DNA of 45,734 bases, taken from assembly GCF_006546775.1 (NCBI RefSeq), contig NZ_VICE01000108.1:1-45734 (forward strand), written 5' to 3'. Each line of letters starts with the position of its first letter. The stretch's first letter is position 1. Position numbers and translations under genes: made by a program. Shown here piece by piece: positions 1-13,371 of the stretch. This DNA comes from Marilutibacter aestuarii. Lineage in GTDB: Bacteria; Pseudomonadota; Gammaproteobacteria; Xanthomonadales; Xanthomonadaceae. The notes below the pieces were generated by a model. The model was not told the origin of the DNA. It saw only the letters and a program-made list of their open reading frames with translations, and ran no database searches.

Positions 1-553
1 CCGCAACCGCGGCGGCGGCGGCCGTGGCGAGTCCGGCCTGGGTGGCGTCCGCGCCCTGCGGCGTGGCCGCAACGACTTGCGAAGGGGGAGGCACGGACGT
101 CGGGGTGCCATCGCGGTCGGCGACCTGCGGCGAGGCGTCCAGGCCGGCTGGGGCCTCCGACTGACCCAGCGGACGGGCCACGAACAGGGCTGCAACCGCC
201 ACGGAAGCGGCCAGGGCCGCCCCCGGGATCCAGCCCCGACGCCAGCGCGAACGCGCATCGCCCAGGTCGCTGCCCGCCGCGCGTGGCAGTACCGCGAACG
301 CGTGGTCTGTCTCCAGCGCACGCGCGACGCGGGCGGCGAAGTCGGACGGTGCCAGGCCGCCGGACTGGCGGCGCATCACGTCACCGGCCAGCTGCCAGCG
401 CCCGAAGGCCGCACGCCACTCGGCGTCGTGGCCCAGGCGCCGGTGCGCGAAGCGCGCTGCGTCGCCCTGCAACTCGCCATCGAACAGCGCGCACAGGGTT
501 TCGCGATCGGCTTCGATCGAAGAGGCGTTGGGATTGGACGGGGAAGACATCAT
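1..553 (-). CDS. rseA: Anti-sigma-E factor RseA/MucA-like, C-terminus beyond window
   Basis: Predicted single-pass inner-membrane anti-sigma factor that holds the adjacent RpoE inactive until envelope stress. About 184 residues are readable before the window edge. The N-terminal cytoplasmic domain shows the family pattern LCALFDGEL (about residues 20-28) and RWQLAGDVMR (about 52-61), followed by a basic stretch and a hydrophobic segment at about 108-127 that should be the transmembrane helix. The periplasmic part is rich in Ala, Pro and Gln and runs off the left edge. The start is one of two adjacent ATG codons (553 or 550). The first overlaps the rpoE stop as ATGA, which implies translational coupling and matched amounts of sigma and anti-sigma. 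The family call rests on the N-terminal pattern and on the position directly after rpoE. Confidence 0.85.
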   Translation of the reverse strand, partial: MMSSPSNPNASSIEADRETLCALFDGELQGDAARFAHRRLGHDAEWRAAFGRWQLAGDVMRRQSGGLAPSDFAARVARALETDHAFAVLPRAAGSDLGDARSRWRRGWIPGAALAASVAVAALFVARPLGQSEAPAGLDASPQVADRDGTPTSVPPPSQVVAATPQGADATQAGLATAAAAAVA

Positions 554-1191
554 CGGGGGGCGCGCTCCGGGGTTCCGGGGGTATCGAGCAGGGGTCGAAG
601 GCGGTCATCGATCGCCTCGCGGGCGCGGAATATCCGCGACCGCACGGTACCGATGGGGCAGTCCATCTGCCGGGCGATCTCCTCGTAGCTCAGGCCCTCG
701 ACCTCGCGCAGGGTGATGGCGACGCGCAGCTCCTCGGGGAGCGATTCGACGGTGTCCATCACGCTGCGCTCGACCTGCTGGCGCATGAGCTCGTGTTCGG
801 GCGTATCGGTGTCGCGCAGCCGGATCCCGCCGTCGAACTGCTCGGCGTCGGCCGCGTCGACGTCGTCCGTCGGCGGCCTGCGGTTCTGCGCTACGAGGTG
901 GTTCTTGGCAGTATTCACGGCGATCCGGTGCAACCAGGTATAGAACTGGGCGTCGCCACGGAAATTTCCCAACGCGCGATAGGCGCGCATGAACGTTTCC
1001 TGGGCCACGTCCTGGCACTCGCTCCAGTCGGACACATAGCGTCCCACCAGCCCGACGATCCGATGCTGGTACTTGCGCACCAGGGCATCGAAGGCCGTGC
1101 TGTCGCCCTGCTGCACGCGCCTGACCAGTTCCTGGTCGAGCGCGTGGTTCAGCCCCTGGGCCTTGTCTTGGGCAAGTTCGTTATCGGCCAT
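550..1191 (-). CDS. rpoE: RNA polymerase sigma-E factor RpoE (ECF sigma factor)
   Basis: Extracytoplasmic-function sigma factor of 213 residues, normal length for RpoE/AlgU. Region 2 is clear (DALVRKYQHRI, then SECQDVAQETFMRAYRAL and FYTWLHRIAVNTAKNHL, which bind core RNAP and the -10). Region 4 is also clear (LPEELRVAITLREVEGL and YEEIARQMDCPIGTVRSRI, the helix-turn-helix for the -35). It directs transcription of envelope-stress genes when the downstream anti-sigma factor is proteolysed. The start at 1191 has an AGGAG about 12 nt upstream, a rather long spacing. A sigma-E-like promoter lies upstream, so autoregulation is likely. The stop overlaps the start of the anti-sigma gene. Confidence 0.96.
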   Translation of the reverse strand: MADNELAQDKAQGLNHALDQELVRRVQQGDSTAFDALVRKYQHRIVGLVGRYVSDWSECQDVAQETFMRAYRALGNFRGDAQFYTWLHRIAVNTAKNHLVAQNRRPPTDDVDAADAEQFDGGIRLRDTDTPEHELMRQQVERSVMDTVESLPEELRVAITLREVEGLSYEEIARQMDCPIGTVRSRIFRAREAIDDRLRPLLDTPGTPERAPR

Positions 1192-1233
1192 GCCGTGCCG
1201 GCACTCCTGTCAGCTCGGCCATCAGCCGAACAC

Positions 1234-1260
1234 TGGGACACCCCTCGCGGGGAAAAGTTC
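1234..1260 (-). promoter_or_regulatory. Candidate sigma-E autoregulatory promoter of rpoE
   Basis: On the minus strand, GAACTT (1260-1255) is followed after 16 nt by TCCCA (1238-1234). This fits the RpoE/AlgU consensus of GAACTT, 16-17 nt, TCTGA, perfectly at -35 and partly at -10. It sits about 45-70 nt upstream of the rpoE start. The assignment is by pattern only. Confidence 0.5.
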
Positions 1261-1456
1261 AATCCACAACATTAATGGGGACGGCGGCATCCACCTCAAG
1301 CGCTCGCCTGCCGGCTCGACCGGCGCTTGCACGGTGCATTGACGCACGCATGCCCACAATCGGGACCCACGGCACCCTTGGGCCCCCTGGCATTTGACGG
1401 CGGGGAAACATCCTCGGGATGATACCGGCCTCCCATACGTTAACGGATGGTGCAGC

Positions 1457-3499
1457 ATGATCGCTGGCCTCGACGGTCTTCGCTTCCAGCACTGGCAAAC
1501 CTCGCTCCGCGAGGACGGTGTGTTCGTACTCGCATTCGACCGGGCCGGCACCTCGGTCAACACCTTCGCCCAGGACGTGCTGATCGAGCTCGACAGCCTC
1601 ATCGAGCGCCTTGCGATGGACCCGCCCAAGGCGGTCGTGGTCGCCTCGGCCAAGGCCAGTGGCTTCATCGCCGGTGCCGACATCAAGGAGTTCCAGAGCT
1701 TCGACGAGAAAGGCACGGTGGGCGATGCGATCAATCGCGGCCAGCAGGTCTTCCAACGCCTGGCCGAGCTGCCCTGCCCCACCGTCGCGGCCATCCATGG
1801 CTTCTGCATGGGCGGGGGCACCGAGATCGCGCTGGCCTGCGACTACCGCGTTGCCAGCCGCTCGCCCTCGACGCGGATCGGCCTGCCCGAAGTGAAGCTC
1901 GGCATCTACCCGGGCTGGGGCGGCAGCGTGCGCCTGCCGCGCCTGGTCGGCGCGCCCGCCGCGTTCGACATGATGCTGACCGGTCGCACCCTGTCGTCTT
2001 CGGCGGCGCGGGCGATCGGTCTGGTCGACAAACTCGTCGACGAGCCCCTGCTCCTCGACGAGGCCGCCAAGCTCGCCCTGCGCGGTACCACGCGACCGTT
2101 CAAGCAACGCTTCATGGCCTGGCTGACCAACACCTGGCCGGCGCGCCAGGCGCTGGCGCCGGTGCTGGCCAAGCAGGTGGCGCGCAAGGCCCGCAAGGAC
2201 CACTACCCCGCCCCCTATGCTCTGATCGGCTCCTGGCAGCGCAGTGGCGGCGACATCCAGTCCCTGCTCGCCGCCGAGCGCCGCTCGGTGGTCAAGCTGT
2301 CGGCCACGCCCACGGCGCGCAACCTCATCCGCGTCTTCTTCCTGCAGGAGCGGTTGAAGAGCCAGGGCGGCAAGGACCACGGCATCGCCCGCGTCCACGT
2401 GGTCGGCGCCGGCGTCATGGGCGGCGACATCGCTGCCTGGTCGGCGTACAAGGGCTTCGAGGTGAGCCTGCAGGACCGCGAGCAGCGCTTCATCGACGGC
2501 GCCCTGTCGCGCGGCCGCGCGCTGTTCGACAAGAAGGTCAAGGACGAGGCGCGGCGCGAGCAGGTCAACGCGCGCCTGCGCGGCGACCTCGCCGGCGATG
2601 GCGTCGCCGATGCCGACCTGGTGATCGAGGCGATCATCGAGAACCCGGAAGCCAAGCGCGAGCTGTATACGACGCTGGAGCCGCGGATGAAGGCCGACGC
2701 GCTGTTGACCACCAACACCTCCTCGATCCCGCTGACCGAGCTGCGCGAGCACATCCAGCGCCCGGCGCAGTTCGCCGGCCTGCACTACTTCAACCCGGTG
2801 GCCCTGATGCCGCTGGTGGAGATCATCCACCACGACACCGTCTCCGAGTCCACCCAGTCGCGGCTCGCCTCCTTCTGCCGGGCGATCGACAAGCTGCCGG
2901 TGCCGGTCGCGGGCACGCCGGGCTTCCTGGTCAACCGCGTGCTGTTCCCGTACATGCTCGAGGCCGCCCATGCTTTCGCCGAGGGCATCCCCGGACCGGT
3001 GATCGACAAGGCGGCGGTGAAGTTCGGCATGCCGATGGGCCCGATCGAACTGATCGACACCGTGGGCCTGGACGTGGCCGCCGGCGTCGGCGCGGAACTC
3101 GCGCCCTTCCTGGGCCTCGAGGTCCCCGCCGCGCTGGGCAACGTCGAGCCGGGCAAGCGCGGCAAGAAGGACGGACAGGGCCTCTACAAGTGGGTCGACG
3201 GCAAGCCGGTCAAGCCGGAAGTGCCCAAGGACTACCGCGCACCCGCGGACCTGGAGGACCGCCTGGTCCTGCCCCTGCTCAACGAAGCGGTCGCCTGCCT
3301 GCACGATGGCGTCGTGGCAGACGCCGACCTGCTCGATGCCGGCGTGATCTTCGGCACCGGTTTCGCCCCATTCCGCGGCGGTCCCATCCAGTACGTGCGC
3401 GAGACCGGCGTCGAGGCGCTGCTGGCACGCCTCAAGGCATTGCAGGCAAGCCACGGCGAACGCTTTGCGCCACGCCCGGGCTGGGACGCGCTGGGATGA
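1457..3499 (+). CDS. fadJ: Fatty acid oxidation multifunctional protein, enoyl-CoA hydratase / 3-hydroxyacyl-CoA dehydrogenase
   Basis: Cytoplasmic beta-oxidation enzyme of 680 residues. The N-terminal crotonase domain has the oxyanion-hole pattern FIAGADIKEF and the glycine-rich GFCMGGGTEIALACDYR, with LPEVKLGIYPGWGG carrying the catalytic Glu region. At about residue 315 an NAD-binding fold begins (VVGAGVMGGDIAAW), followed by ADLVIEAIIEN, TNTSSIPLTEL and HYFNPVALMPLVEII, then the dimerisation domain with PGFLVNRVLFPYMLE. It hydrates enoyl-CoA and oxidises 3-hydroxyacyl-CoA. The thiolase partner is not in the window. I chose ATG 1457, because reading the same frame from 1394 would add a 21-residue non-conserved leader. 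The stop overlaps the next gene as ATGA. The fadJ symbol could equally be fadB; the two families are close. Confidence 0.9.
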   Translation: MIAGLDGLRFQHWQTSLREDGVFVLAFDRAGTSVNTFAQDVLIELDSLIERLAMDPPKAVVVASAKASGFIAGADIKEFQSFDEKGTVGDAINRGQQVFQRLAELPCPTVAAIHGFCMGGGTEIALACDYRVASRSPSTRIGLPEVKLGIYPGWGGSVRLPRLVGAPAAFDMMLTGRTLSSSAARAIGLVDKLVDEPLLLDEAAKLALRGTTRPFKQRFMAWLTNTWPARQALAPVLAKQVARKARKDHYPAPYALIGSWQRSGGDIQSLLAAERRSVVKLSATPTARNLIRVFFLQERLKSQGGKDHGIARVHVVGAGVMGGDIAAWSAYKGFEVSLQDREQRFIDGALSRGRALFDKKVKDEARREQVNARLRGDLAGDGVADADLVIEAIIENPEAKRELYTTLEPRMKADALLTTNTSSIPLTELREHIQRPAQFAGLHYFNPVALMPLVEIIHHDTVSESTQSRLASFCRAIDKLPVPVAGTPGFLVNRVLFPYMLEAAHAFAEGIPGPVIDKAAVKFGMPMGPIELIDTVGLDVAAGVGAELAPFLGLEVPAALGNVEPGKRGKKDGQGLYKWVDGKPVKPEVPKDYRAPADLEDRLVLPLLNEAVACLHDGVVADADLLDAGVIFGTGFAPFRGGPIQYVRETGVEALLARLKALQASHGERFAPRPGWDALG

Positions 3500-4002
3500 A
3501 GTGGCTCGCCCTCGGTGCCTGCTTGGCGGCAGGCCCGCTGGCCGCCGCACCGCCCACGCCCGTTCCGGCACCACCCGAGGCGCCGGAATGGTTCGAACAC
3601 GTCGAGACGCCTACTCGCCTGACGGTCCTGGTCGCGGACTGCGACACCGGACCCGACGACCCCACGCAGGTCGGGGCGTTCAAGGCCTGGCGACTTGATG
3701 ACGGCACGCTCCGCGTCGAGGGCTGGGTCGAGCACAGCGGCTCGCTGCGGGTCGACGCTCACTGGGCCCGGGCCTGGACGGTGGGGCCCTCACTCGAACT
3801 CGCCTATCGCTACCAGCCCGAGCCCCACCCCGGGATGCCGGTGATGGCGTGCCCTGCCTTCAGCCGGCTCCGCTTCGACGTGCCCGGGACCGGGACCGGG
3901 ACGATGCCGCACGACGTGTCCATCCACGCCGGCCGCTTCGAATACGACCAGAAGGCATCCGCGGAGATCACGGAGCGCCAGGAGCCCGGCGCGCGGCCCT
4001 GA
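3496..4002 (+). CDS. Predicted periplasmic protein, function unknown
   Basis: Protein of 168 residues starting at an ATG that overlaps the fadJ stop (ATGA), so it is co-translated with the beta-oxidation gene. The first 21 residues (MKWLALGACLAAGPLAAA and on) form a typical Sec signal peptide with a likely cleavage after the Ala run, followed by a Pro-rich linker. The mature part is acidic and contains two or three Cys residues (VADCDTG near residue 52, MACPAF near 117) that could form a disulphide. I do not recognise a named family. It ends 22 nt from the convergent pilZ gene with no obvious terminator between them. The coding call is well supported by frame, signal peptide and coupling, but no function is proposed. 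Confidence 0.7.
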   Translation: MKWLALGACLAAGPLAAAPPTPVPAPPEAPEWFEHVETPTRLTVLVADCDTGPDDPTQVGAFKAWRLDDGTLRVEGWVEHSGSLRVDAHWARAWTVGPSLELAYRYQPEPHPGMPVMACPAFSRLRFDVPGTGTGTMPHDVSIHAGRFEYDQKASAEITERQEPGARP

Positions 4003-4024
4003 TGGCCGCCCCGACGGCGCCACC

Positions 4025-4378
4025 CTACATGGTGTAGGTGGCGCGCTCCGACTGCAGCTGGCCGGCCAGCAGCGCTTCGATCTTGCCACGGACGCTCTCG
4101 TTCTCCGCGGTCTCGTTGAACTGCACGCCAACGCCGGACGGCCGATTGCCCTGTGCGCCCACAGGGGTGACCCAGACGACCTTGCCGGCCACCGGCATGC
4201 GCTCGCCGGATTCGGGCAGGGTGAGCATGAGGAAGACCTCGTCGCCGATGAAATAGCGCTTGGGGGTCTGCACGAAGATGCCGCCGCCCCGCAGGAACGG
4301 CATGTAGGCGCTGTACAGCGCGGCCTTGTCCTTGATCGCCAGGGTCAGAATGCCTTGACGCGCACCACCACCACTCAT
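4025..4378 (-). CDS. pilZ: Type IV pilus PilZ-domain protein
   Basis: Small PilZ-domain protein of 117 residues. It lies directly downstream of holB in the order tmk-holB-pilZ known from Pseudomonas and Xanthomonas, which marks the original PilZ needed for type IV pilus assembly. The sequence shows the beta-barrel core (GGGIFVQT, DEVFLMLTLPE, GKVVWVTPVG, SGVGVQF). The c-di-GMP-binding RxxxR motif is not visible and the D/NxSxxG position reads GGGIF, so it probably does not bind c-di-GMP itself; family members of this type act through FimX and PilB. I chose ATG 4378 because it matches the family N-terminus and has a GGGGA stretch upstream; an in-frame ATG 24 nt further upstream would add eight residues. 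Confidence 0.9.
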   Translation of the reverse strand: MSGGGARQGILTLAIKDKAALYSAYMPFLRGGGIFVQTPKRYFIGDEVFLMLTLPESGERMPVAGKVVWVTPVGAQGNRPSGVGVQFNETAENESVRGKIEALLAGQLQSERATYTM

Positions 4379-4436
4379 GTCCAGTCCCCTGTTCGCACGC
4401 ATCCCGGCGTGAACGTCCCGTCCAAGATCCGAGGCC

Positions 4437-7133
<2,697 letters not shown>

Positions 7134-7137
<4 letters not shown>

Positions 7138-7988
7138 GACATCTCCATCTCGAAAGCGGGGTGTTCGGCGGCCAGGCGCGCACGCAGGTCGACCACCCGC
7201 CGCTGCGACGGCGTGCCGGGCGCCCAGCTTCGCGCCTCCAGCCGTGCAACGGGCAGGATACCCCGCACCGCGTTGCACAGGAAAACCGATTCCGCAGTTT
7301 CGACGTCGGCGACCTGCAGGCGCGCGACCCGCGCGTCGAGCGCCCGTATCGCCCAGGCGCGGCAAGTGCCGGCGACGCCGTTTCGCTCGACCCCCGGCGT
7401 CAGCCATTGGCCGTCGCGGCATACGAACAGGTTCGCCGCCGTGGCGCAGACGACCTCGCCGTCGATGCCCTGCATCAGCCCCTCCTGGACGAGGATGGGG
7501 TCGATCCCGTCCTCGTCCCACTCCGCGCGCGCGAGGACCTGTTCAAGGCGGTTGCAGTGCTTGAGGCCGGCCAGCAGGGGTTGCGCCGCCAGCCGGGTGC
7601 GGCACCAGCGCAGCACCAGGCCGGCGGGAGGCGCGGGCGGCGGGAGCGCATGCACGGACACTTGCCACGCCGGGACGGCCGGGACGGGAGGCGCGTAACC
7701 GCGCCCGCCCCGCCCCCGGCTCACCAGCAGCTTGAGCACGCCGCCCTCGCCGCCCAGCAGATCCTGTGCGGCCTGGCGCACGCAATGCGGGTCCGGCAGG
7801 GGCAGCCGCAGCCGCTCGGCGCCGCGCGCCAACCGCGCCCAGTGGGCCCTCCACCAGGGCAGGTCGCCGCGATGCGCGCGCATGGTCTCGAAAAGACCGT
7901 CGCCATAGGCCAGTCCACGATCGTCGGCGGGCCAGGCATCGACCGGCGCGTCCCCGATGAAGCAACGACGCGCGATCGCGCCGCTCAT
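7134..7988 (-). CDS. pabC: Aminodeoxychorismate lyase
   Basis: PLP-dependent fold-type IV enzyme of 284 residues that releases pyruvate from 4-amino-4-deoxychorismate to give p-aminobenzoate for folate synthesis. Visible family landmarks are RGLAYGDGLFETMR near the N-terminus, the PLP-lysine region GLKHCNRLEQVLAR, and EGLMQGIDGEVVCATAANLF followed by GVAGTCRAWAI. It starts at ATG 7988, overlapping the pabB stop as ATGA, so both PABA enzymes are coupled. The stop overlaps the mltG start. It could be confused with a branched-chain aminotransferase, but length, motifs and neighbours all favour PabC. Confidence 0.94.
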
Positions 7989-9358
7989 GGCACGAGCCCC
8001 AGTGCCCGCATCATGCCGCGGGCCTTCGCGCGGGTTTCCTCCAGCTCGCGCGTGGGATCGGAGTCGGCGACGATGCCCGCGCCGGTACGGAATCGCAGGC
8101 GGTCGTCGAGCGCCTCCGCGCTGCGGATGAGGATGTTGAGGTCGAGGTCGCCGTCGCGGTTCAACCAGCCCATGGCGCCGGTGTAGGCGCCCCGACCCAC
8201 GCCTTCGAGCTCGGCGATGATCTGCATGCAGCGCACCTTCGGGCAACCGGTGATGGTGCCGCCGGGGAAGGTAGCGCGGATCACTTCGCCGGGGGTGGCG
8301 GACTCGCGCAGGCGACCGCGCACGTTGCTGACGATATGGTGGACGTGGGCGTAGCTCTCGACCGTCATCAGCTCGTCGACCTCGACCGACCCCGGCGTGC
8401 AGACCCGGCCGAGGTCATTGCGCTCCAGGTCGATGAGCATGACGTGTTCGGCACGTTCCTTGGGGTGGCCGACCAGCTCGCGGATGCGCTCCACGTCGTC
8501 GTCGCCGTCGAGGCGTGGACGCGTGCCGGCGATCGGGCGGGTCTCGACCGTCTCGCCCCGGACCGACACCAGGCGTTCGGGCGAGGCACTGACCACCGCG
8601 CCGCGTCCGGTCGAGAAGATCCCGGCGAACGGCGCCGGATTGTGTTCGCGCAGCCGCTGGAACAAAGCCGCCGGGTCGAGCCTGTCCTCGAAGCGGGCGT
8701 GCCAGCCGCGGGAGAGGTTCACCTGGAAGACGTCGCCGGCATGCAGGTAGTCCAGCACGCGCGCCACACCCTCGAGGTATCGCGCCGGCGCCTCTTCCTC
8801 CATTTCCAGCGGTGCCTGCCACGGCGGCAGCGGGGCCATCCTCGCTGCCTGCAGGCAATCGACATGCAGGCTCTCCAGGAGGTCTTCGTGGCCGGGCTCG
8901 GCGACGATCACGCACTCGCCGCTGAGATGGTCGCGCAGTACCGCCGCCGGACAGCGCAGCGCCATCGCGACAGGCAGCGCGTCGACCGCGGGCGGCAGCG
9001 CGAGCACCGGCTCGACCTGCCCGGCCAGTTCATAGGCGAGCAGCAGCGCCCAGCCGCCCCGGAAAGGCCAGCGCGGCTCGTCGCGCGGGGTGCGCTGCAG
9101 GGCCCATACGCGGTCGAGCGCCCTCAGGAAGTCGCCGCCGAGGTCGCGCCCGGCGTGGTCGCGCACGCGACCCGTTGCATCGACGCGGATACCCTCCCCG
9201 CGCGTCGCCAGCAGCATGTCCCAGCGGCCTTGCGCGGTACCGTGCGCGCTGGACTCCAGCAGCATCGGATAGCGGTCGGGGTCGATGCGGTGCAGCGACA
9301 GCAGGTCCAGGGGGGTGGCGAGCGGGCGGGTCAGCAGCATGCCGCCATTGTCCGTCAT
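7985..9358 (-). CDS. pabB: Aminodeoxychorismate synthase component I
   Basis: Chorismate-utilising enzyme of 457 residues (451 if ATG 9340 is used) that aminates chorismate in folate synthesis. The chorismate-binding domain is clear: FQVNLSRGW, ASPERLV, ETRPIAGTRPR, PKERAEHVMLIDLERNDLG, then FPGGTITGCPKVRCMQII and GAYTGAMGWL. The PIAGT motif is that of PabB-type enzymes with an active-site Lys elsewhere, distinguishing it from anthranilate synthase only partly; the adjacent pabC settles the role. A partner glutaminase (pabA/trpG) is not in the window. Both start options have weak ribosome binding sites; I give the longer. Confidence 0.92.
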   Translation of the reverse strand: MTDNGGMLLTRPLATPLDLLSLHRIDPDRYPMLLESSAHGTAQGRWDMLLATRGEGIRVDATGRVRDHAGRDLGGDFLRALDRVWALQRTPRDEPRWPFRGGWALLLAYELAGQVEPVLALPPAVDALPVAMALRCPAAVLRDHLSGECVIVAEPGHEDLLESLHVDCLQAARMAPLPPWQAPLEMEEEAPARYLEGVARVLDYLHAGDVFQVNLSRGWHARFEDRLDPAALFQRLREHNPAPFAGIFSTGRGAVVSASPERLVSVRGETVETRPIAGTRPRLDGDDDVERIRELVGHPKERAEHVMLIDLERNDLGRVCTPGSVEVDELMTVESYAHVHHIVSNVRGRLRESATPGEVIRATFPGGTITGCPKVRCMQIIAELEGVGRGAYTGAMGWLNRDGDLDLNILIRSAEALDDRLRFRTGAGIVADSDPTRELEETRAKARGMMRALGLVP

Positions 9359-9401
9359 CCCGGGCCGCTTGCGCGCAACCGGATGCGAGGCCCGGAAACG
9401 A

Positions 9402-9425
9402 CGATCCCCGCCGTGGCGGGGATCG
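9402..9425 (-). terminator. GC-rich hairpin after fabF, possible terminator or attenuator
   Basis: A nearly uninterrupted inverted repeat with arms of 11 nt (9402-9412 and 9415-9425) lies between fabF and pabB. There is no T-tract on either strand, so it is at best an atypical terminator or an mRNA-processing/stability hairpin that would lower pab expression relative to fab. Confidence 0.4.
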
Positions 9426-9450
9426 CATGACACGTGGGGACCGGACGCGG

Positions 9451-10692
<1,242 letters not shown>

Positions 10693-10993
10693 GGAGGACT
10701 CCAGGAGCGGTGCGCGCGGGCCGGCAGGCCATCGGCGCAACCGCGAAACTGTTCGTGGGTGATGCTGTTGCGGCGCGGTCGGCGCGCCATCGACCGGGTG
10801 CGGGCCATGCACCGGGCCCATCGGGACCTCCGTGCGCCTGGCACCGCCCGGCATTCGACCCCGGGCCGCGTCGGCCCCGGGTGGACACGGGGCGCCATCG
10901 GCGACCCCGGTCGCGTCGCCGGGCCGGTCCGGGCAGGGCCCGTCCCGACGCCTGGCGGTGGGTGCCGGTCCGGGGACGGGCACCCGACGTCGA
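10693..10993. other. Long acpP-fabF intergenic region with a hairpin
   Basis: No credible gene is seen in these 301 nt. Next to the acpP stop is an inverted repeat with 7-nt arms at 10960-10966 and 10979-10985, read on the minus strand as a hairpin after acpP but without a T-tract. The rest is very GC-rich with short palindromes. It may separate the very abundant acpP message from fabF. Confidence 0.5.
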
Positions 10994-11233
10994 TCAGGCC
11001 TTGACGTGCGCCTTGACGTAATCGATGGCCTGCTGCACCGAGGTGATCTTCTCGGCCTCTTCGTCCGGGATCTCGCACTCGAACTCTTCTTCCAGCGCCA
11101 TCACCAGTTCGACGGTGTCGAGGGAGTCCGCGCCGAGGTCGTCGACAAACGAAGCGTTGTTGGTGACTTCCTCTTCCTTGACGCCGAGTTGTTCGACGAC
11201 GATTTTCTTGACGCGCTCTTCGATGCTGCTCAT
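10994..11233 (-). CDS. acpP: Acyl carrier protein
   Basis: Acyl carrier protein of 79 residues, acidic and entirely typical in length. The phosphopantetheine attachment Ser is in [16 protein letters not shown] (about residues 35-50), where holo-ACP synthase adds the prosthetic group that carries growing acyl chains. It lies between fabG and fabF, the conserved order. The upstream region has a good Shine-Dalgarno (GGAGGAG). There are 131 nt up to fabG, long enough for a separate promoter, which would fit the high amount of ACP needed. Confidence 0.98.
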   Translation of the reverse strand: MSSIEERVKKIVVEQLGVKEEEVTNNASFVDDLGADSLDTVELVMALEEEFECEIPDEEAEKITSVQQAIDYVKAHVKA

Positions 11234-11364
11234 GGGTTCTCACTCCTCCCGGACGGGATATTCGACGGAATAGTCTAAAGGAATCGGGGCCGTGGCGCGC
11301 CCCTCGAAAAAGGTTTCTGAATCAGCCGCTTATGAATCGGCCACGCCTCCATGCGCCGCAAGCG

Positions 11365-12111
11365 TCAGGGCATGTACATGCCGCCGTTCACATGCAGGGT
11401 TTCCCCGGTGATGTAGCTCGCCGAAGGACCGGCGAGGAACGCCACCGCACGCGCGATGTCGGCCGGCTGGCCGAACTGGCCCAGCGCGATCTGCGCCAGC
11501 ATCGCGTTCTTCGCGTCCTCGGGCAGGGACCGGGTCATGTCGGTATCGATGAAGCCCGGCGCCACCACGTTGACGGTCACGCCGCGCGAGCCGATCTCCT
11601 TGGCCAGCGACTTGCTGAAGGCGATGATCCCGGCCTTCGCCGCGGCGTAGTTGGCCTGCCCGGCGTTGCCGGTCACGCCGACGACCGAGGCGATGTTGAT
11701 GATGCGACCCTTGCGTGCCTTCATCATCGCGCGCATCACCGCCTTGCTGGTCCGGTAGACACTGGTCAGGTTGGTGTCGAGGATGGCTTGCCAGTCCTCG
11801 TCCTTCATGCGCATCAGCAGGTTGTCGCGGGTGATGCCGGCGTTGTTGACCAGGATCGAGATCGCGCCGACCTCCCTGGAGATGCCGTCGATCAGCGCGT
11901 CGATCGCGGCCGGATCGGCGACGTCGACCACGCGGCCCTGGCCTCCGCGGGCGGCCAGGCGCTCGCCGATCGCGGCGGCGCCGGACTCGCTGGTGGCGGT
12001 GCCGATCACGGTCGCGCCCTGCGCGGCCAGTTCGTCGGCGATGGCGGCACCAATGCCGCGGCTGGCGCCGGTGACGAGGGCGATCTCGCCGGAAAGCGGG
12101 GCAGTGCTCAT
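11365..12111 (-). CDS. fabG: 3-oxoacyl-ACP reductase FabG
   Basis: Short-chain dehydrogenase of 248 residues that reduces 3-oxoacyl-ACP with NADPH in the fatty acid elongation cycle. The cofactor-binding GASRGIGAAIADELA is at about residues 15-29, NNAG at about 87-90, the catalytic Ser in NIASVVGVTGN and the YAAAKAG Tyr-Lys pair follow. The C-terminus (ETLHVNGGMYMP) is the standard FabG end. It follows fabD by 84 nt and precedes acpP, in the conserved fab order. Confidence 0.97.
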   Translation of the reverse strand: MSTAPLSGEIALVTGASRGIGAAIADELAAQGATVIGTATSESGAAAIGERLAARGGQGRVVDVADPAAIDALIDGISREVGAISILVNNAGITRDNLLMRMKDEDWQAILDTNLTSVYRTSKAVMRAMMKARKGRIINIASVVGVTGNAGQANYAAAKAGIIAFSKSLAKEIGSRGVTVNVVAPGFIDTDMTRSLPEDAKNAMLAQIALGQFGQPADIARAVAFLAGPSASYITGETLHVNGGMYMP

Positions 12112-12195
12112 GTCAGTCCTCTGGAGATGCTTGCGGACGCGGACCGATCATACCGTCCGCGGGTCGCCGCGTACGGGTCCGCATGGAAAAGGGGA

Positions 12196-13167
<972 letters not shown>

Positions 13168-13284
13168 GCGAACACTCAACGGAAACGAAGCGCGCATGAT
13201 ACGAGCGAATTCGCGGTGGCGTCTGTACCCGGGCGTACAGTACGACGGAACTGCATCACACTCCGCTCCCATCGCCCCATGCGA

Positions 13285-13354
13285 CAACGCCCTGCACGTT
13301 GGCAGGGCGTTGCATGCGGTGCGAAGGCCCGGCGGCTCCCGACAGGCCGCCGGG
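13285..13354 (-). terminator. Two strong hairpins between fabH and fabD
   Basis: Hairpin one has 11-nt perfect arms (13285-13295 and 13302-13312) with a 6-nt loop. Hairpin two has 9-nt perfect arms (13328-13336 and 13346-13354). Both lie just after the fabH stop on the minus strand. No long T-tract follows, so they may act as Rho-assisted terminators or mRNA stabilisers. Confidence 0.45.
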
Positions 13355-13371
13355 TCGCGCGGGAGCCGATA

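Noticed and set aside
1259-3574. Very long minus-strand open frame opposite fadJ
   Set aside because: High GC leaves long antisense frames. The plus strand encodes an unmistakable FadJ-type enzyme and the antisense product is low-complexity Arg/Gly/Val-rich.
11234-11364. TAGACT as -10 of an acpP promoter
   Set aside because: No reasonable -35 at 16-18 nt upstream on the minus strand; other promoters in the gap remain possible.
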